DNA from: Paracoccus lichenicola
GTDB taxonomy: Bacteria; Pseudomonadota; Alphaproteobacteria; Rhodobacterales; Rhodobacteraceae
Direction: 5' to 3'
DNA length: 64,000 nucleotides
Assembly (NCBI RefSeq): GCF_009708075.1
Contig: NZ_WMBT01000003.1
Location: 434,001 to 498,000, forward strand
Part shown: piece by piece, positions 1 through 8,884 of the stretch
How positions within the stretch are numbered: the first letter of the stretch is position 1
How the letters are laid out: every line of letters starts with the position of its first letter
Position numbers and translations under genes: made by a program
Notes under the pieces: model-generated
What the model saw: only the letters and a program-made list of their open reading frames with translations
What the model was told of the DNA's origin: nothing
Databases searched by the model: none

Positions 1-1
1 G

Positions 2-331
2 TTGACCGAACCGGGCGGGGTCTTCCTGTGCGAGGCGAAAACCGCCCCGGAATACCGCCTGTACGCGCTGACCGGCACGACGCCGGCGAAACCCGGACTG
101 ATCCGGGCGGCGACGGGCCGGGCAATCGCCCTGGAACTCTGGGCGTTGCCCCCCGACGCCTTCGGACGCTTCGTGGCGGCGATCCCTGCCCCGCTCGGGA
201 TCGGCAAGATCACCCTCGACGACGGCCGCCTGGTGGCCGGGTTCCTGTGCGAACACCAGGCCCTGAAGGATGCGGAGGACATCACCGCCTATGGGGGCTG
301 GCGAAACTATGGCCAGGAACGAACGCTCTGA
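2..331 (+). CDS. atzF: Allophanate hydrolase, C-terminal fragment (5' end outside window)
   Basis: About 109 residues in frame from the left edge to a TGA at 329-331. They resemble the C-terminal domain of allophanate hydrolase, the enzyme that splits allophanate to ammonia and CO2 in the urea carboxylase route. Matching segments are ALELWALPP, then PAPLGIGKITL with DGRLVAGFLCE, and the closing DITAYGGWRNY. The amidase domain with its Ser-Ser-Lys triad would lie upstream and cannot be seen. The TTG at base 2 is only the first complete codon, not a start. The call is by family resemblance. The protein could be cut short further upstream, which this window cannot show. Confidence 0.72.
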   Translation: MTEPGGVFLCEAKTAPEYRLYALTGTTPAKPGLIRAATGRAIALELWALPPDAFGRFVAAIPAPLGIGKITLDDGRLVAGFLCEHQALKDAEDITAYGGWRNYGQERTL

Positions 332-598
332 ATGGCGGGGGCATCGGACAGGGGGTGAGAATGCGGCCATGTTCTGCATGTCCGGCTCGGTCCTTGCAGG
401 CTCCATCATGAATGCGCCGGTCCTGCCGGAGGGTTCGGACAAGCCCTGGACTTCATACTGCCGAGGCGCCGGAACACCCCGGCAGCCATCAGGTCCTTTG
501 CCCGGGCGATGGAGGGGGACGCGACATCCTCGCCCCTGTGCAGCGGCTTTGCCAGCGAACCCAGGAAACCCTGTGCGGCAAACCTTGGAAGCGGGTGA

Positions 599-937
599 TT
601 AGGGCGCGAAGCATTCAAGAACATGCGAGGAGGCGCCCTTCCACCAACCTGACGCTTGACGAACACCGCGTTCTTGCAAGCCCGCTGCAGGCCGAGGTGC
701 CAAGGACAAGGATTGAGGCGCTGCGCGCGAGGCGCTTGCATCCTGCTCGGCGCTCCTGCCGCTTCCGGAGCCAGTGACTGCGGTCCGCTGAACCTGCCCT
801 TTCCACGAGCAACCCTTCGACAGGAACTGGGTTCTGCGGATTCCGGCGGCCACCTTCGACACCATGCACTCACCCTTCCACGCTTCAAGCGCCACGCGAG
901 CCTTGAAGCCTGCATCATGGTTCTTGCGGTTCCTCAT
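599..937 (-). pseudogene. IS3-family transposase OrfA remnant
   Basis: An ATG at 937 on the minus strand opens MRNRKNHDAGFKARVALEAW followed by KGECMVSKVAA. This is the conserved start of IS3-family OrfA proteins (a helix-turn-helix with the KARVALEA block). Similarity then moves between frames: QFLSKGCSWKGQ stands where family members have the HQWK block, and the distal leucine-zipper part is unrecognisable. No orfB follows, so this is a dead fragment. The rest of the 880 bp between the allophanate hydrolase and the next gene shows nothing I can assign, including 332-598 and 938-1213. Confidence 0.6.
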
Positions 938-1213
938 GTCTGATCTGCTCGGAAACCAGCAGAAGTCAGATCGTAGCTTCCCTCCCTGTCCGATTTCCGG
1001 GGAGTAGCTTGCCGCGCTCGCGCCGGCTGCCGCTCCGCCAAGACATGCCGGTGTTCGCCACCGTTCCTTGTCCTGAGATTGCCTGCAGGCTACTTTGAAC
1101 ATGTAAATCGGGGTGCCTTGCCACTGCTTCATGCTCCGGGCGCCGGTTGCAGACGCGGATTGCTGGTCCCGGCGCTGTTCAAGAACGCGTTGATCCGCCC
1201 GGCAAGGACGCCA

Positions 1214-3514
1214 TCAGTTGCGCAGCGGCTTGCCGGTTTCGAGCATGTGATTCATGCGGGCGCGGGTGGTGGGCTGTACGACTAGGTGCAGGAACGCCTC
1301 GCGTTCCAGCGCCATCATCTGCGTCTCGGTGATCGGGTCGGTGTGGTCGCCGCCGGTCAGAACCTGCGCCAGAAGACCGCCGATCGCGGCATCGGTTTCG
1401 GTCATCCTGCCAGCGGCGCGTTCTTCCGCGATGCGGTCGGCGATAGCCGCACGGCCCTCGGCGCCAGCCGGGGTCAGGGTCGCAGGGGCGGGTGCGACAT
1501 AGCCGGAGGCCATCGCAAGAGCGCGGACCTTGGCGGCGGGCAGAAGCGCGTCGCGGTGCATCACGATGTCGTCGCCCGCACGCAAAAGCCCCAACCCGAA
1601 CGCCTGCGCGGCCGAGGTCGCCGGCGCGCCGGTGCGAATGACATCAAAGGCGTGCAGTGCGGCGGGAACGGCACCGGCCGCTTGTCCCCGCAGCGTCAAT
1701 TGCGTGCAGCCGCCCCATCCGGGGATCAGGCCGACCCGGATTTCGGGCAGGCCCGCGCTCAGTTCGGCATGGGCCACCACCGCATCGGCGTGCAGCATGA
1801 ATTCGCAGCCGCCGCCAAGCGCAAAGCCATGCGCCGCAGCCACCACCGGCACGGGCGCGTATTTCAACTGCAAGAACAGATCCTGCCCGCGCTGCAAATA
1901 GCGGTCCAGCGCGGCCGTCCCGCCCTCGTCGATCATCCGCAGGATGAAACCCAGGTCGGCCCCGGCGGAAAACGCGCGCGGATCCTCGTTGCCCAGGACC
2001 AGCGCGCGGAAATCGTGGCCCGCGCGCGCCAAAGTCTTGTCGAGCACCTCGAAAACCTCGGGGGCGAAGGTGTTCATCTTGGTCGCCAGTTCCAGACAGG
2101 CCACATCCTCGCCGATGTCGCGCAGCCGCGCTGCGCCATTGCCCCCGATCTGCGCCGCCCCGCCCAGGATGCCGGGCGCGGCGATCGGCGCCCGCCCCTG
2201 CCCGTCGGTCCGAAGCGGCTGACCGTCGCGATAAAAGCCGCCCTGCGCCGCGGCAGCGGCCAGAAGCCGAGGGATCTCGCGTCCCTCAGCGGTCATGCGT
2301 GCGGCCAGTGCCGCCACTCCGGCGCGATCGGCCAGACGGAACGGCCCCTCGCGCCAGGAATAGCCAAGCACCACGGCCGTATCGATCGTCTCGACATCAT
2401 CGGCAATGTCGGGTCCGTTCTGCGCGGCATAGGCCACCACATGCGACAGGACCGAGAACGCATAGCGCCCCAGCGGGCCATCGTCGGCCAGAAGGGCGGC
2501 CAGATCACGCCCGTGGCCGGGCAGCGCACCCGCAGCCGCCTCGGCCCGGTATTGGCCGGTGGCCAGGTCCAGCGCCTCGCGCGTGCCCTTGGGCGATTTG
2601 CGATAGAATCCCTGGCCGGTCTTGCGCCCATGCCGCCCCTCGGCCACCATCGCGCGGAACAGCGCATCCCCGGACAGGTTGAACGCCTGCAGCCCGTCGC
2701 CTGCGGGCAGCGTTGCATGAAGGCTGCCCCATACATGCGGCACCAGGTCGATTCCGATCAGGTCGAACAGGCCAAAGACCCCGGTGCGCGGGATGTCGAA
2801 GGCGGCGTTGACGGCATCGGCCTGTTCGACGGTCAGTCCCAGGTGCGCCGCCTCGAGCGCGGCGACGGCCATCCAGTAACAGCCGATCCGATTGGCGATG
2901 AAGCCGGGCGTGTCGCGGCAGATCACCACCGTCTTGCCCAAAATCGCCCGGTTCGCCGCATCGGCGCGCGCCAGCAGAGCCGCGGGTGTTTCCGGGGCCG
3001 GGACGATTTCGACCAGCCGCATCACGCGTGGAGGATTGAAGAAATGGGTGACGATGAAATCGCGCGCGAACGCCTTGCCCAAGCCTTCGACCAGATCGCC
3101 GCGCAGGATCGTCGAGGTGTTCGACGACACGATGGAACCGGGCCGGCGCACCGCGTCGATACGGCGGTAAAGGTCGCGCTTGATGCCCAGGTCCTCGATC
3201 ACCGCCTCGACGATCCAGTCGGCCTCGGCCAGGCGGTCCAGGTGATCCTCGACGTTGCCGGGGCGCACCAGCGCCGCCGCCTCGGGGACCATGAAGCCGC
3301 CTGCCTTCAGCTGGCGGGCGATGCCGCCCTCGGCCAAGGCGATGCGGGTGTCGCCGCCCGGCATGTCCAGCAGGTCCACCGGGATCCCGGCATTGGCGAA
3401 TTGCGCCGCGATCCCCGACCCCATCGAACCCGCGCCGATCACCGCCGCCCGGCGCACGCCGGTTTCCGCCGCGCCAAGCGCCACCGGCGCCGCATCCCCG
3501 AATGGCTTGTTCAT
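1214..3514 (-). CDS. Bifunctional 3-hydroxyacyl-CoA dehydrogenase / enoyl-CoA hydratase (FadN-like order)
   Basis: A 766-residue beta-oxidation enzyme. The N-terminal NAD-binding Rossmann motif is IGAGSMGSGIAAQFANAG. It is followed by the 3-hydroxyacyl-CoA dehydrogenase region (SSNTSTI, THFFNPP, DTPGFIANRIG). The C-terminal third is a crotonase fold with FSAGADLGF and GFALGGGCEFMLHADAV. Dehydrogenase first and hydratase last is the order in Bacillus FadN, the reverse of E. coli FadB. ATG at 3514 was chosen because a GGGGGACGGGA stretch precedes it; in-frame upstream ATGs lack this. It is the last gene of a minus-strand set starting near 7681, 163 bp after the thiolase. It should hydrate enoyl-CoA and oxidise the hydroxyacyl-CoA of the pathway substrate. 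Confidence 0.93.
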   Translation of the reverse strand: MNKPFGDAAPVALGAAETGVRRAAVIGAGSMGSGIAAQFANAGIPVDLLDMPGGDTRIALAEGGIARQLKAGGFMVPEAAALVRPGNVEDHLDRLAEADWIVEAVIEDLGIKRDLYRRIDAVRRPGSIVSSNTSTILRGDLVEGLGKAFARDFIVTHFFNPPRVMRLVEIVPAPETPAALLARADAANRAILGKTVVICRDTPGFIANRIGCYWMAVAALEAAHLGLTVEQADAVNAAFDIPRTGVFGLFDLIGIDLVPHVWGSLHATLPAGDGLQAFNLSGDALFRAMVAEGRHGRKTGQGFYRKSPKGTREALDLATGQYRAEAAAGALPGHGRDLAALLADDGPLGRYAFSVLSHVVAYAAQNGPDIADDVETIDTAVVLGYSWREGPFRLADRAGVAALAARMTAEGREIPRLLAAAAAQGGFYRDGQPLRTDGQGRAPIAAPGILGGAAQIGGNGAARLRDIGEDVACLELATKMNTFAPEVFEVLDKTLARAGHDFRALVLGNEDPRAFSAGADLGFILRMIDEGGTAALDRYLQRGQDLFLQLKYAPVPVVAAAHGFALGGGCEFMLHADAVVAHAELSAGLPEIRVGLIPGWGGCTQLTLRGQAAGAVPAALHAFDVIRTGAPATSAAQAFGLGLLRAGDDIVMHRDALLPAAKVRALAMASGYVAPAPATLTPAGAEGRAAIADRIAEERAAGRMTETDAAIGGLLAQVLTGGDHTDPITETQMMALEREAFLHLVVQPTTRARMNHMLETGKPLRN

Positions 3515-3677
3515 TCCCGTCCCCCCATCGTCACTGTCAATTCCCCGCAAGAACCGGACCGTGCTTGCCAAACAGGCTTTCCAACGCGTCGCGCGCTCCT
3601 ATGCAGTTGACCAGCCCGACGGTGAAAGCGCGGGCGAGCCATGCCGCCCGCTGCCTCGCACAGGACCGGCATCGCCA

Positions 3678-4853
3678 TCACAGCCGCTCGATCGCCAGCG
3701 CGATGCCCTGACCGCCGCCGATGCACATGGTGATCAACCCGCGCTTGCCGCCCGTGCGCTGGAGGTAATGCAATGCCTTGACGATCAGGATCGCGCCGGT
3801 CGCGCCGACCGGATGGCCAAGCGCAATGGCGCCGCCATCGGGGTTCACCTTGGCGGGGTCCAGACCCAGCTGGCGGTTCACAGCGATCGCCTGGGCGGCA
3901 AAGGCCTCGTTCGACTCGATCACGTCGAAATCCTCGACCGTCAGGCCGGTGCGCTTGCACAGCGCCTGCACCGCCGGGATCGGGCCATAGCCCATCACCT
4001 CGGGGCGGACGCCTGCCACCGCATAGCCCAGGATCCGCGCGCGGGGCGTGAGGCCCGAGGCCTCGGCCGCCTCGGCCCGCGCCAGCACCAGCGCCGCCGC
4101 GCCGTCGTTGATTCCCGAGGCATTGCCCGCCGTCACCGTGCCATCCTTGCGAAAGGCCGGGCGCAGACCCGCCAGCGCGTCAAGGCTGGTGGCCTTGGGG
4201 TGCTCGTCGGTGTCGAAAACCGCCGTGCCCTTGCGGCCCGCGATTTCCACCGCAACGATCTGGTCGCGGAAATGGCCCCTTGCGATCGCCGCCGCGGCGC
4301 GGTTCTGGCTTTCCAGCGCGAAGGCATCCTGATCCGCGCGGCTGATCCCCGACTCTGCCGCCACGTTTTCCGCCGTGATCCCCATGTGGCCGGTGCCGAA
4401 CGGGCAGTTCAGCGTGCCGGTCAGCATATCGACCACGCCCGCATCGCCCATCTTCTGGCCAAAGCGCAGCGCGGGGATGGTGTAGGGCGCGCGGCTCATC
4501 ACCTCGGACCCGCCGGCCAGCGCGAAATCGGCATCGCCCAGCATCAGCATCTGCGCAGCCGAAACGATCGCCTGCGCGCCCGAGCCGCACAACCGGTTCA
4601 CGTTCATTGCCGGCACCGTGTCAGGCACCCCTGCCCGGATCGAGGCGACGCGGCTGAGATACATGTCGCGCGGTTCGGTGGTGATGACCTGGCCAAAGAC
4701 CACGGTGCCGATCCGTGCGCCGCCAACCCCGGCCCGCTCCAGCGCGGCGCGGGCGACGGTGGCGCCCAGTTCGCCGGGCGTCAGGCCCGACAGGCTTCCG
4801 CCGAAACCTCCGATTGCGGTGCGCGCGCCCGACAGGATGACGATCTCGTTCAT
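3678..4853 (-). CDS. Acetyl-CoA acyltransferase (thiolase)
   Basis: A 391-residue thiolase, the usual family length. The nucleophilic cysteine is in [11 protein letters not shown] (about residue 89). The later active-site blocks are [25 protein letters not shown] with the catalytic His, and [10 protein letters not shown] with the second Cys. It cleaves 3-ketoacyl-CoA, or in reverse condenses acyl-CoAs; the sequence does not fix chain length. The ATG at 4853 has GGAGGAAACC directly before it. It lies between the DUF2889 gene and the FadN-like gene on the same strand, so it probably does the thiolytic step for the same substrate. Confidence 0.95.
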   Translation of the reverse strand: MNEIVILSGARTAIGGFGGSLSGLTPGELGATVARAALERAGVGGARIGTVVFGQVITTEPRDMYLSRVASIRAGVPDTVPAMNVNRLCGSGAQAIVSAAQMLMLGDADFALAGGSEVMSRAPYTIPALRFGQKMGDAGVVDMLTGTLNCPFGTGHMGITAENVAAESGISRADQDAFALESQNRAAAAIARGHFRDQIVAVEIAGRKGTAVFDTDEHPKATSLDALAGLRPAFRKDGTVTAGNASGINDGAAALVLARAEAAEASGLTPRARILGYAVAGVRPEVMGYGPIPAVQALCKRTGLTVEDFDVIESNEAFAAQAIAVNRQLGLDPAKVNPDGGAIALGHPVGATGAILIVKALHYLQRTGGKRGLITMCIGGGQGIALAIERL

Positions 4854-4944
4854 GGTTTCCTCCAAGACAGGGGCGTCCCGATTGCGCCCGGACATGAGAC
4901 GGTGGCCCGGATCCTTCGCCTCGACCGGCCAGACCTTTTCGCGG

Positions 4945-5562
4945 TCAAGCGTGTTCCACCCATCGTTCAATCCACATCGTCGGGTGCAGGCTCTCCACCA
5001 TGCCGCTGGTGAAGTCGCGCACATATCCCACATTGTTCATAACAACCGAAAAGGACGGCTCGCCGAAGGCAAGGCATGTACCCATTCGGGCAGGCTCCTC
5101 GTCGGCACGACGGCGTGGCAGGGTATCGACGCCATAGGCGCGTCTGCGCGTAGGGAATGCGCCTTTTTGCAGGATGCGCGCGGCATCCAATGCGGCATCG
5201 TCGAAGCGTTCCTCGGCCCATGCAGCAAATCCGGCGTACAGGGACAGGTCCGCCAGCGGTTCCGGGGCGTGCAGAAGGTCGCCGTGCACGTCCCAATCGT
5301 GGACCGTTACGCCGTCCACCGCCGCCTGCATCCGCGTGGCATCGTCGGGCCGGTCCGGGATCGAGATATCGATCACGCATTCGGCCCGGTCCCGTTGGGA
5401 TCGGACATCCCGCACCCTGGGGCCGTCATGGAGGATCCGCACCCATGTCGGATGATAGTCGTCGTTCACGCTGCCAGTTGCGGCGCCCGACCCGGCGCGC
5501 AGTCGAACCCTGCGGCGATATGCGCCGGAGCCGTAGCGCGGATCCTTGTCATAGGGAAGCAT
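4945..5562 (-). CDS. DUF2889 domain-containing protein
   Basis: A 205-residue protein of the DUF2889 family, recognised from the early [15 protein letters not shown] region, [19 protein letters not shown], and the C-terminal [18 protein letters not shown]. No catalytic motif, signal peptide or membrane segment is evident. The ATG at 5562 follows a purine-rich GGAGAGGCCCGG, 15 bp after the upstream hydratase stop, so translation is probably coupled within the operon. DUF2889 proteins have no established biochemical role that I know of. Its place among beta-oxidation genes is the only hint of function. There is a 91 bp gap to the thiolase. Confidence 0.8.
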   Translation of the reverse strand: MLPYDKDPRYGSGAYRRRVRLRAGSGAATGSVNDDYHPTWVRILHDGPRVRDVRSQRDRAECVIDISIPDRPDDATRMQAAVDGVTVHDWDVHGDLLHAPEPLADLSLYAGFAAWAEERFDDAALDAARILQKGAFPTRRRAYGVDTLPRRRADEEPARMGTCLAFGEPSFSVVMNNVGYVRDFTSGMVESLHPTMWIERWVEHA

Positions 5563-5577
5563 CCGGGCCTCTCCGTG

Positions 5578-6351
5578 TCAGCGGCCTGTCCAGCGCGGCT
5601 GACGCTTTTCGGCAAAGGCGCGGCGGCCTTCAGCCTGATCCTCGGACATGGCATAGGCTTCGATCAGCTCGAACTTGGTCGCCAGCGCCACGTCGAGCGG
5701 TGCCGCCAGCCGCGCCAGCGCGGCGTGCCGGGCCGCCTGCACGGCAAGCGGCGATGCGGCGTTGAGCTTTTCGGCCCAAGCGGTGGCGGCGGCCATCAGG
5801 TTGGCGGGATCTTCGACCAGTTCGTTGACCAGTCCGTGGCGCCAGGCCTCGGACGCCGGCATCCGCTCGCCGGTCATGATCATTGCCAGGGCGACGCGAT
5901 AGGGCAGTTGCCGGATGGCGCGATGCACCACACCACATTCCCCGATGATGCCGACCTTGGTTTCCGGCAGGCCGAACTGGGCGGTGGCGGTCGAGACGAT
6001 GATGTCGGCGCAGAGCGCAAGCTCCAGCCCGCCGCCAAGCACATAGCCCTGTACGGCCGCGATAAGCGGCTTGTTCAGCGTGACCAGCGGCCCGCCGATT
6101 CCGGTCAACCCGCCGCCAAGCGCCATGCGGCCCGCCCGGTCGGTTCCGCCGCTGACATCGGCACCCACACAAAAGGCCCGATCGCCTTCGGCCGAGAGGA
6201 TCGTGACCCAGATATCGGGGTCGGCATTGATCTCGGTCCAGGCGGCGAACAGCGCCTCGTCCATCTCGGGGCTGATCGCATTCAGGGATTTCGGACGGTT
6301 GAGCCGGACATGGGCGACATGCGTGTCCTTGGTGAATTCGATATCGGCCAT
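5578..6351 (-). CDS. Enoyl-CoA hydratase/isomerase family protein (copy 1)
   Basis: A 257-residue single-domain crotonase. Blocks seen are VRLNRPKSLNAISPEM near the N-terminus, then FCVGADVSGG, VQGYVLGGGLELALCADIIV (oxyanion hole and general structure), and FGLPETKVGIIGECG. In the last block the Glu of PETKVGI matches a usual catalytic position. The C-terminus ends WTGR, like the RxPRWTGR tail common in the family. ATG 6351 gives normal length. It sits between a second hydratase and the DUF2889 gene. Two hydratases plus the hydratase domain of the FadN-like enzyme imply distinct substrates or a hydrolase or isomerase role for one of them. Confidence 0.93.
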   Translation of the reverse strand: MADIEFTKDTHVAHVRLNRPKSLNAISPEMDEALFAAWTEINADPDIWVTILSAEGDRAFCVGADVSGGTDRAGRMALGGGLTGIGGPLVTLNKPLIAAVQGYVLGGGLELALCADIIVSTATAQFGLPETKVGIIGECGVVHRAIRQLPYRVALAMIMTGERMPASEAWRHGLVNELVEDPANLMAAATAWAEKLNAASPLAVQAARHAALARLAAPLDVALATKFELIEAYAMSEDQAEGRRAFAEKRQPRWTGR

Positions 6352-6374
6352 TTCAGGCTCCTGTGTGGTGTGAG

Positions 6375-7217
6375 TCAGGCGGTACCGGCACCGCGGGCGA
6401 TCGCGACCGAGGATGGTCCCTTGTAGGTGTCGAGCACGGCCTTGAGTCCTTCGCGCGCCATGCGCTCGCGGATCGCCAGAACGGCCGGGGACAGGTGCAG
6501 AAGCGCATCGACCTCGGCGAGGCCGTTCGTGGCGGTTCGGAACCCTGCGGCTTCTGCCGCGCGGTTGACCGACCGTTTCTTGGCCCGAAGCACGGCGGGT
6601 GGGGTAAGGGCGATGCGGGCGGCGAGTTCTTCGGCCACCTCGATCAGCCGGTCGGCGGGAACGCAATGGTTGGCCCAACCCCACTCCACCGCGGTCGGCC
6701 CGTCGATGGCATTGCCCGGCACGAAGGAAAATTCCTTGGCCCGCTTGTGGCCCACAAGCGGCACCCAGGTCGGCGCGATGAAGCCGCCACCAATGGGGAT
6801 CCCCGGCTCGCCGATGCGGGCGTCGTCGGCGACCAGGGTCATGTCGGCAAAGACGCAAAGCTGCGCCCCTACCCCCATGCAGAAGCCATGCACCGCCGCG
6901 ATGACAGGCTTGGGATGATCCCAGATTGCCAGCCAGCGGGCAACGTTGCCGCTCAGTCGTGCAACGTCATCTTCGGGCGCGGTGGCGCTGCCGCCGTATT
7001 GACCCAGATCCATTCCGGCGCAAAAGCCACGACCGTTGGCACGGATGCCGATCACCGGACCGCCCTCCACCGCCAGCCGCGCCAGCGCGGCCGAGAACTG
7101 CTCGAGCATCGCCCCCGACAGTGCGTTGGACTGCGCAGGGCGGTTGAAGACGATCCAGCTGATCGGACCTGCATGTTCGATCAGGATCGCGTCCTCTGCG
7201 GCCGGGTTTTCCGTCAT
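6375..7217 (-). CDS. Enoyl-CoA hydratase/isomerase family protein (copy 2)
   Basis: A 280-residue crotonase-fold protein, clearly diverged from its neighbour copy. Visible motifs are WIVFNRPAQSNALSG, GRGFCAGMDLGQYGG, VHGFCMGVGAQLCVFADMTLV, and IGEPGIPIGGGFIAP. Its ATG (7217) overlaps the TGA of the upstream SnoaL-like gene in a TCAT arrangement, so the two are translationally coupled. The Glu pattern of classical hydratases is less clear here than in copy 1, so a related reaction (isomerisation or C-C hydrolysis) is possible. Context places it in catabolism of the cluster's substrate. Confidence 0.9.
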   Translation of the reverse strand: MTENPAAEDAILIEHAGPISWIVFNRPAQSNALSGAMLEQFSAALARLAVEGGPVIGIRANGRGFCAGMDLGQYGGSATAPEDDVARLSGNVARWLAIWDHPKPVIAAVHGFCMGVGAQLCVFADMTLVADDARIGEPGIPIGGGFIAPTWVPLVGHKRAKEFSFVPGNAIDGPTAVEWGWANHCVPADRLIEVAEELAARIALTPPAVLRAKKRSVNRAAEAAGFRTATNGLAEVDALLHLSPAVLAIRERMAREGLKAVLDTYKGPSSVAIARGAGTA

Positions 7218-7681
7218 GCGGCCCTGCCGATCGGATTGGCCGCCTTGACGTGATAGTCGGTGGTGAGGTCGGTGCGCAGTTCGCGTCGCTTGAACTTCCA
7301 CGCGCCGTCGCGTTTCACGACAGTGTCGAAATACTGACCGAACAGCCAGCCGTCCGGCCGCTCTTTCATATAGCGATGGATCGCAAGCACCACCGAGCGG
7401 ACATTCGCTTCAGTCGGGCTGACGAAGTCAACCACGATGTTCGAGTTGTGGTGCGACGTGGCGCGGAAATAGCTGCCGATGCCTTCGAGCGTCTTGACAT
7501 AGGCGTCCTTGCCCGTGGCGCCGAAATTGGGCGCATAGCTGACCTCGCAATCATCGACGAACAGGGCCGCCAGCTCCTCGGGGTGGTTCATGTCAAGATG
7601 GAACGAATAGGTGTACATCATCCGCTCGATCGCCTGTTGTTCGATCAGACGTTCAACGCTTGTCATCTCCGGGGCAGTCAC
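7214..7681 (-). CDS. SnoaL-like / NTF2-fold protein (copy 1)
   Basis: A 155-residue protein with the SnoaL-like pattern: an early LIEQQAIERMMYTYSFHLDM, then ELAALFVDDCEVSY, and a closing WKFKRRELRTDL. These small alpha+beta-barrel proteins act as cyclases, isomerases, dehydratases or ring-hydroxylase small subunits; the sequence does not say which. The GTG at 7681 is preferred over ATG 7666 because an AGGAGG lies the right distance before it. It is the first gene of the minus-strand operon and faces a shared operator-type palindrome at 7798-7815. Confidence 0.82.
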   Translation of the reverse strand: MTAPEMTSVERLIEQQAIERMMYTYSFHLDMNHPEELAALFVDDCEVSYAPNFGATGKDAYVKTLEGIGSYFRATSHHNSNIVVDFVSPTEANVRSVVLAIHRYMKERPDGWLFGQYFDTVVKRDGAWKFKRRELRTDLTTDYHVKAANPIGRAA

Positions 7682-7797
7682 GGGTGTTCCTCCTCATAGC
7701 CGCAATCTGGAAGGCCGCCGCCGCAAGGTCGTGGGCGGTAGCCGGGCGCCCGACCGGCCACCCTCGGCGCAGACATTGCCAAAACCACGCCACCTTA

Positions 7798-7815
7798 GTC
7801 AACTATGATGTTGAT
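7798..7815. promoter_or_regulatory. Palindromic operator site 1 (TetR-type candidate)
   Basis: GTCAAC-TATGAT-GTTGAT: inverted half-sites separated by 6 bases, in the 205 bp between the divergent SnoaL-like gene (minus) and the oxidoreductase gene (plus). The right half contains a possible -35 element TTGATA (7811-7816), with a weak -10 CAGATT 17 bases further on. It is one of four matching palindromes in the block (see 12779, 20437 and 21697). Confidence 0.65.
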
Positions 7816-7886
7816 AAAATCGCGCGTGCCGTCCAGATTGATTCATGGCCGCGGAAACAGCGGCACCCCGGGCAGAAAGGGACGGC

Positions 7887-8864
7887 ATGAAAGCAATGGT
7901 GTGCAAGGCGTTCGGCGGGCTGGAGGATCTATCTCCCGGAATCCTCCGGGAGCCGAAGTCGGGACCGGGCGAGATCCTGATCGGGGTCCGGGCCGCCGGG
8001 GTGAACTTTCCCGATGTTCTGATCCTGCGCGGCGCCTATCAGGTGCGCCCGGCACCGCCCTTCGCACCGGGCTTCGAGGTGGCAGGCACGGTGCTGGACG
8101 GAACCGACAAGCTTCCCGCCGGCACCCGAGTCATGGCCTTGACCGCCAGCGGCCATGGCGGCTTCGCCGCAAGGGCGACGGCAAGGTTAGCCGAGGCGGT
8201 GCGCATTCCCGACGGCATGGACGACATCACGGCAGCGGGGTTCCACACCGTTTATGGCACCGCCTTTCATGCCTTGCAGGACCGGGGAGGGCTGCGCGCG
8301 GGCGAGACGCTGGTCGTTCTGGGCGCGGGCGGTGGCGTGGGCCTCGCAGCGGTCGAAATTGGCGTGGCGCTTGGCGCGCGGGTGATCGCGGTGGCAGGAG
8401 GTGCCGAAAAATGCGCCGCTGCCGTCGAACATGGCGCGCATGAGACGATCGATCATCGTGCCGAGGATTTGCGCGACAGGGTGCGAGAGATGACCGGGGG
8501 GCAAGGCGCGGATGTCTGTCTCGACGTGGTTGGGGGCGACGCCTTCCATGTCATGTCGCGATGCATGAACTGGGGCGGGCGGCTGCTGACGCTGGGCTAT
8601 GCCAGCGGAACCATTCCAAGCCTGCCCGCCAATCTGCCGATGCTCAAGGGATATGCGCTGGTCGGGGTGTATTGGGGACAGTCGGTCGTGCGCGACCCTG
8701 CCGGGCACCAGCAGAACTTTGCCCGGCTGGCTGACCTGTGGCGCGCCGGGAAACTGCGCCCGAAGATCAGCCGTGTCCTTCCCTTTTCACGCGCGGTCGA
8801 GGCGCTGCGCGCGTTCGAGGCCCGCACCGTCGTGGGAAAGATCGTGTTGACGCCTGACGAATGA
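7887..8864 (+). CDS. NADPH:quinone oxidoreductase-like MDR enzyme
   Basis: A 325-residue medium-chain dehydrogenase/reductase of the zinc-independent quinone oxidoreductase type. It has the GroES-like N-terminal half with AAGVNFPDVLILRG and PFAPGFEVAGTV. The cofactor motif VVLGAGGGVGLAAVEIGVALGA follows, and the protein ends PKISRVLPFSRAVEAL. The zinc-ligand pattern of alcohol dehydrogenases is absent. Typical reactions are reduction of quinones or of C=C bonds in enones and enoyl-CoAs. The ATG at 7887 follows AAAGGGACGGC; an upstream ATG at 7845 has no such site. It is divergent from the beta-oxidation operon and shares its palindromic promoter region. Confidence 0.88.
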   Translation: MKAMVCKAFGGLEDLSPGILREPKSGPGEILIGVRAAGVNFPDVLILRGAYQVRPAPPFAPGFEVAGTVLDGTDKLPAGTRVMALTASGHGGFAARATARLAEAVRIPDGMDDITAAGFHTVYGTAFHALQDRGGLRAGETLVVLGAGGGVGLAAVEIGVALGARVIAVAGGAEKCAAAVEHGAHETIDHRAEDLRDRVREMTGGQGADVCLDVVGGDAFHVMSRCMNWGGRLLTLGYASGTIPSLPANLPMLKGYALVGVYWGQSVVRDPAGHQQNFARLADLWRAGKLRPKISRVLPFSRAVEALRAFEARTVVGKIVLTPDE

Positions 8865-8884
8865 ACCGCCGAGGGAGAGAGACC

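Noticed and set aside
406..918. A 170-residue minus-strand frame between allophanate hydrolase and the catabolic block
   Set aside because: No family resemblance, no ribosome-binding site, and overlap with the transposase remnant in another frame.
1286..3610. A 774-residue open frame on the plus strand opposite the FadN-like gene
   Set aside because: It is the mirror of a well-supported dehydrogenase/hydratase gene. High GC keeps opposite frames open, and its Arg/Gly/His-rich translation matches no family.
3594..3611. A possible fifth palindrome near GTTGAC at 3606-3611, between thiolase and FadN-like genes
   Set aside because: The expected partner half 6 bases away reads CGCTCC, matching GTCAAC poorly. 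Only one half-site is present, so it was not counted.
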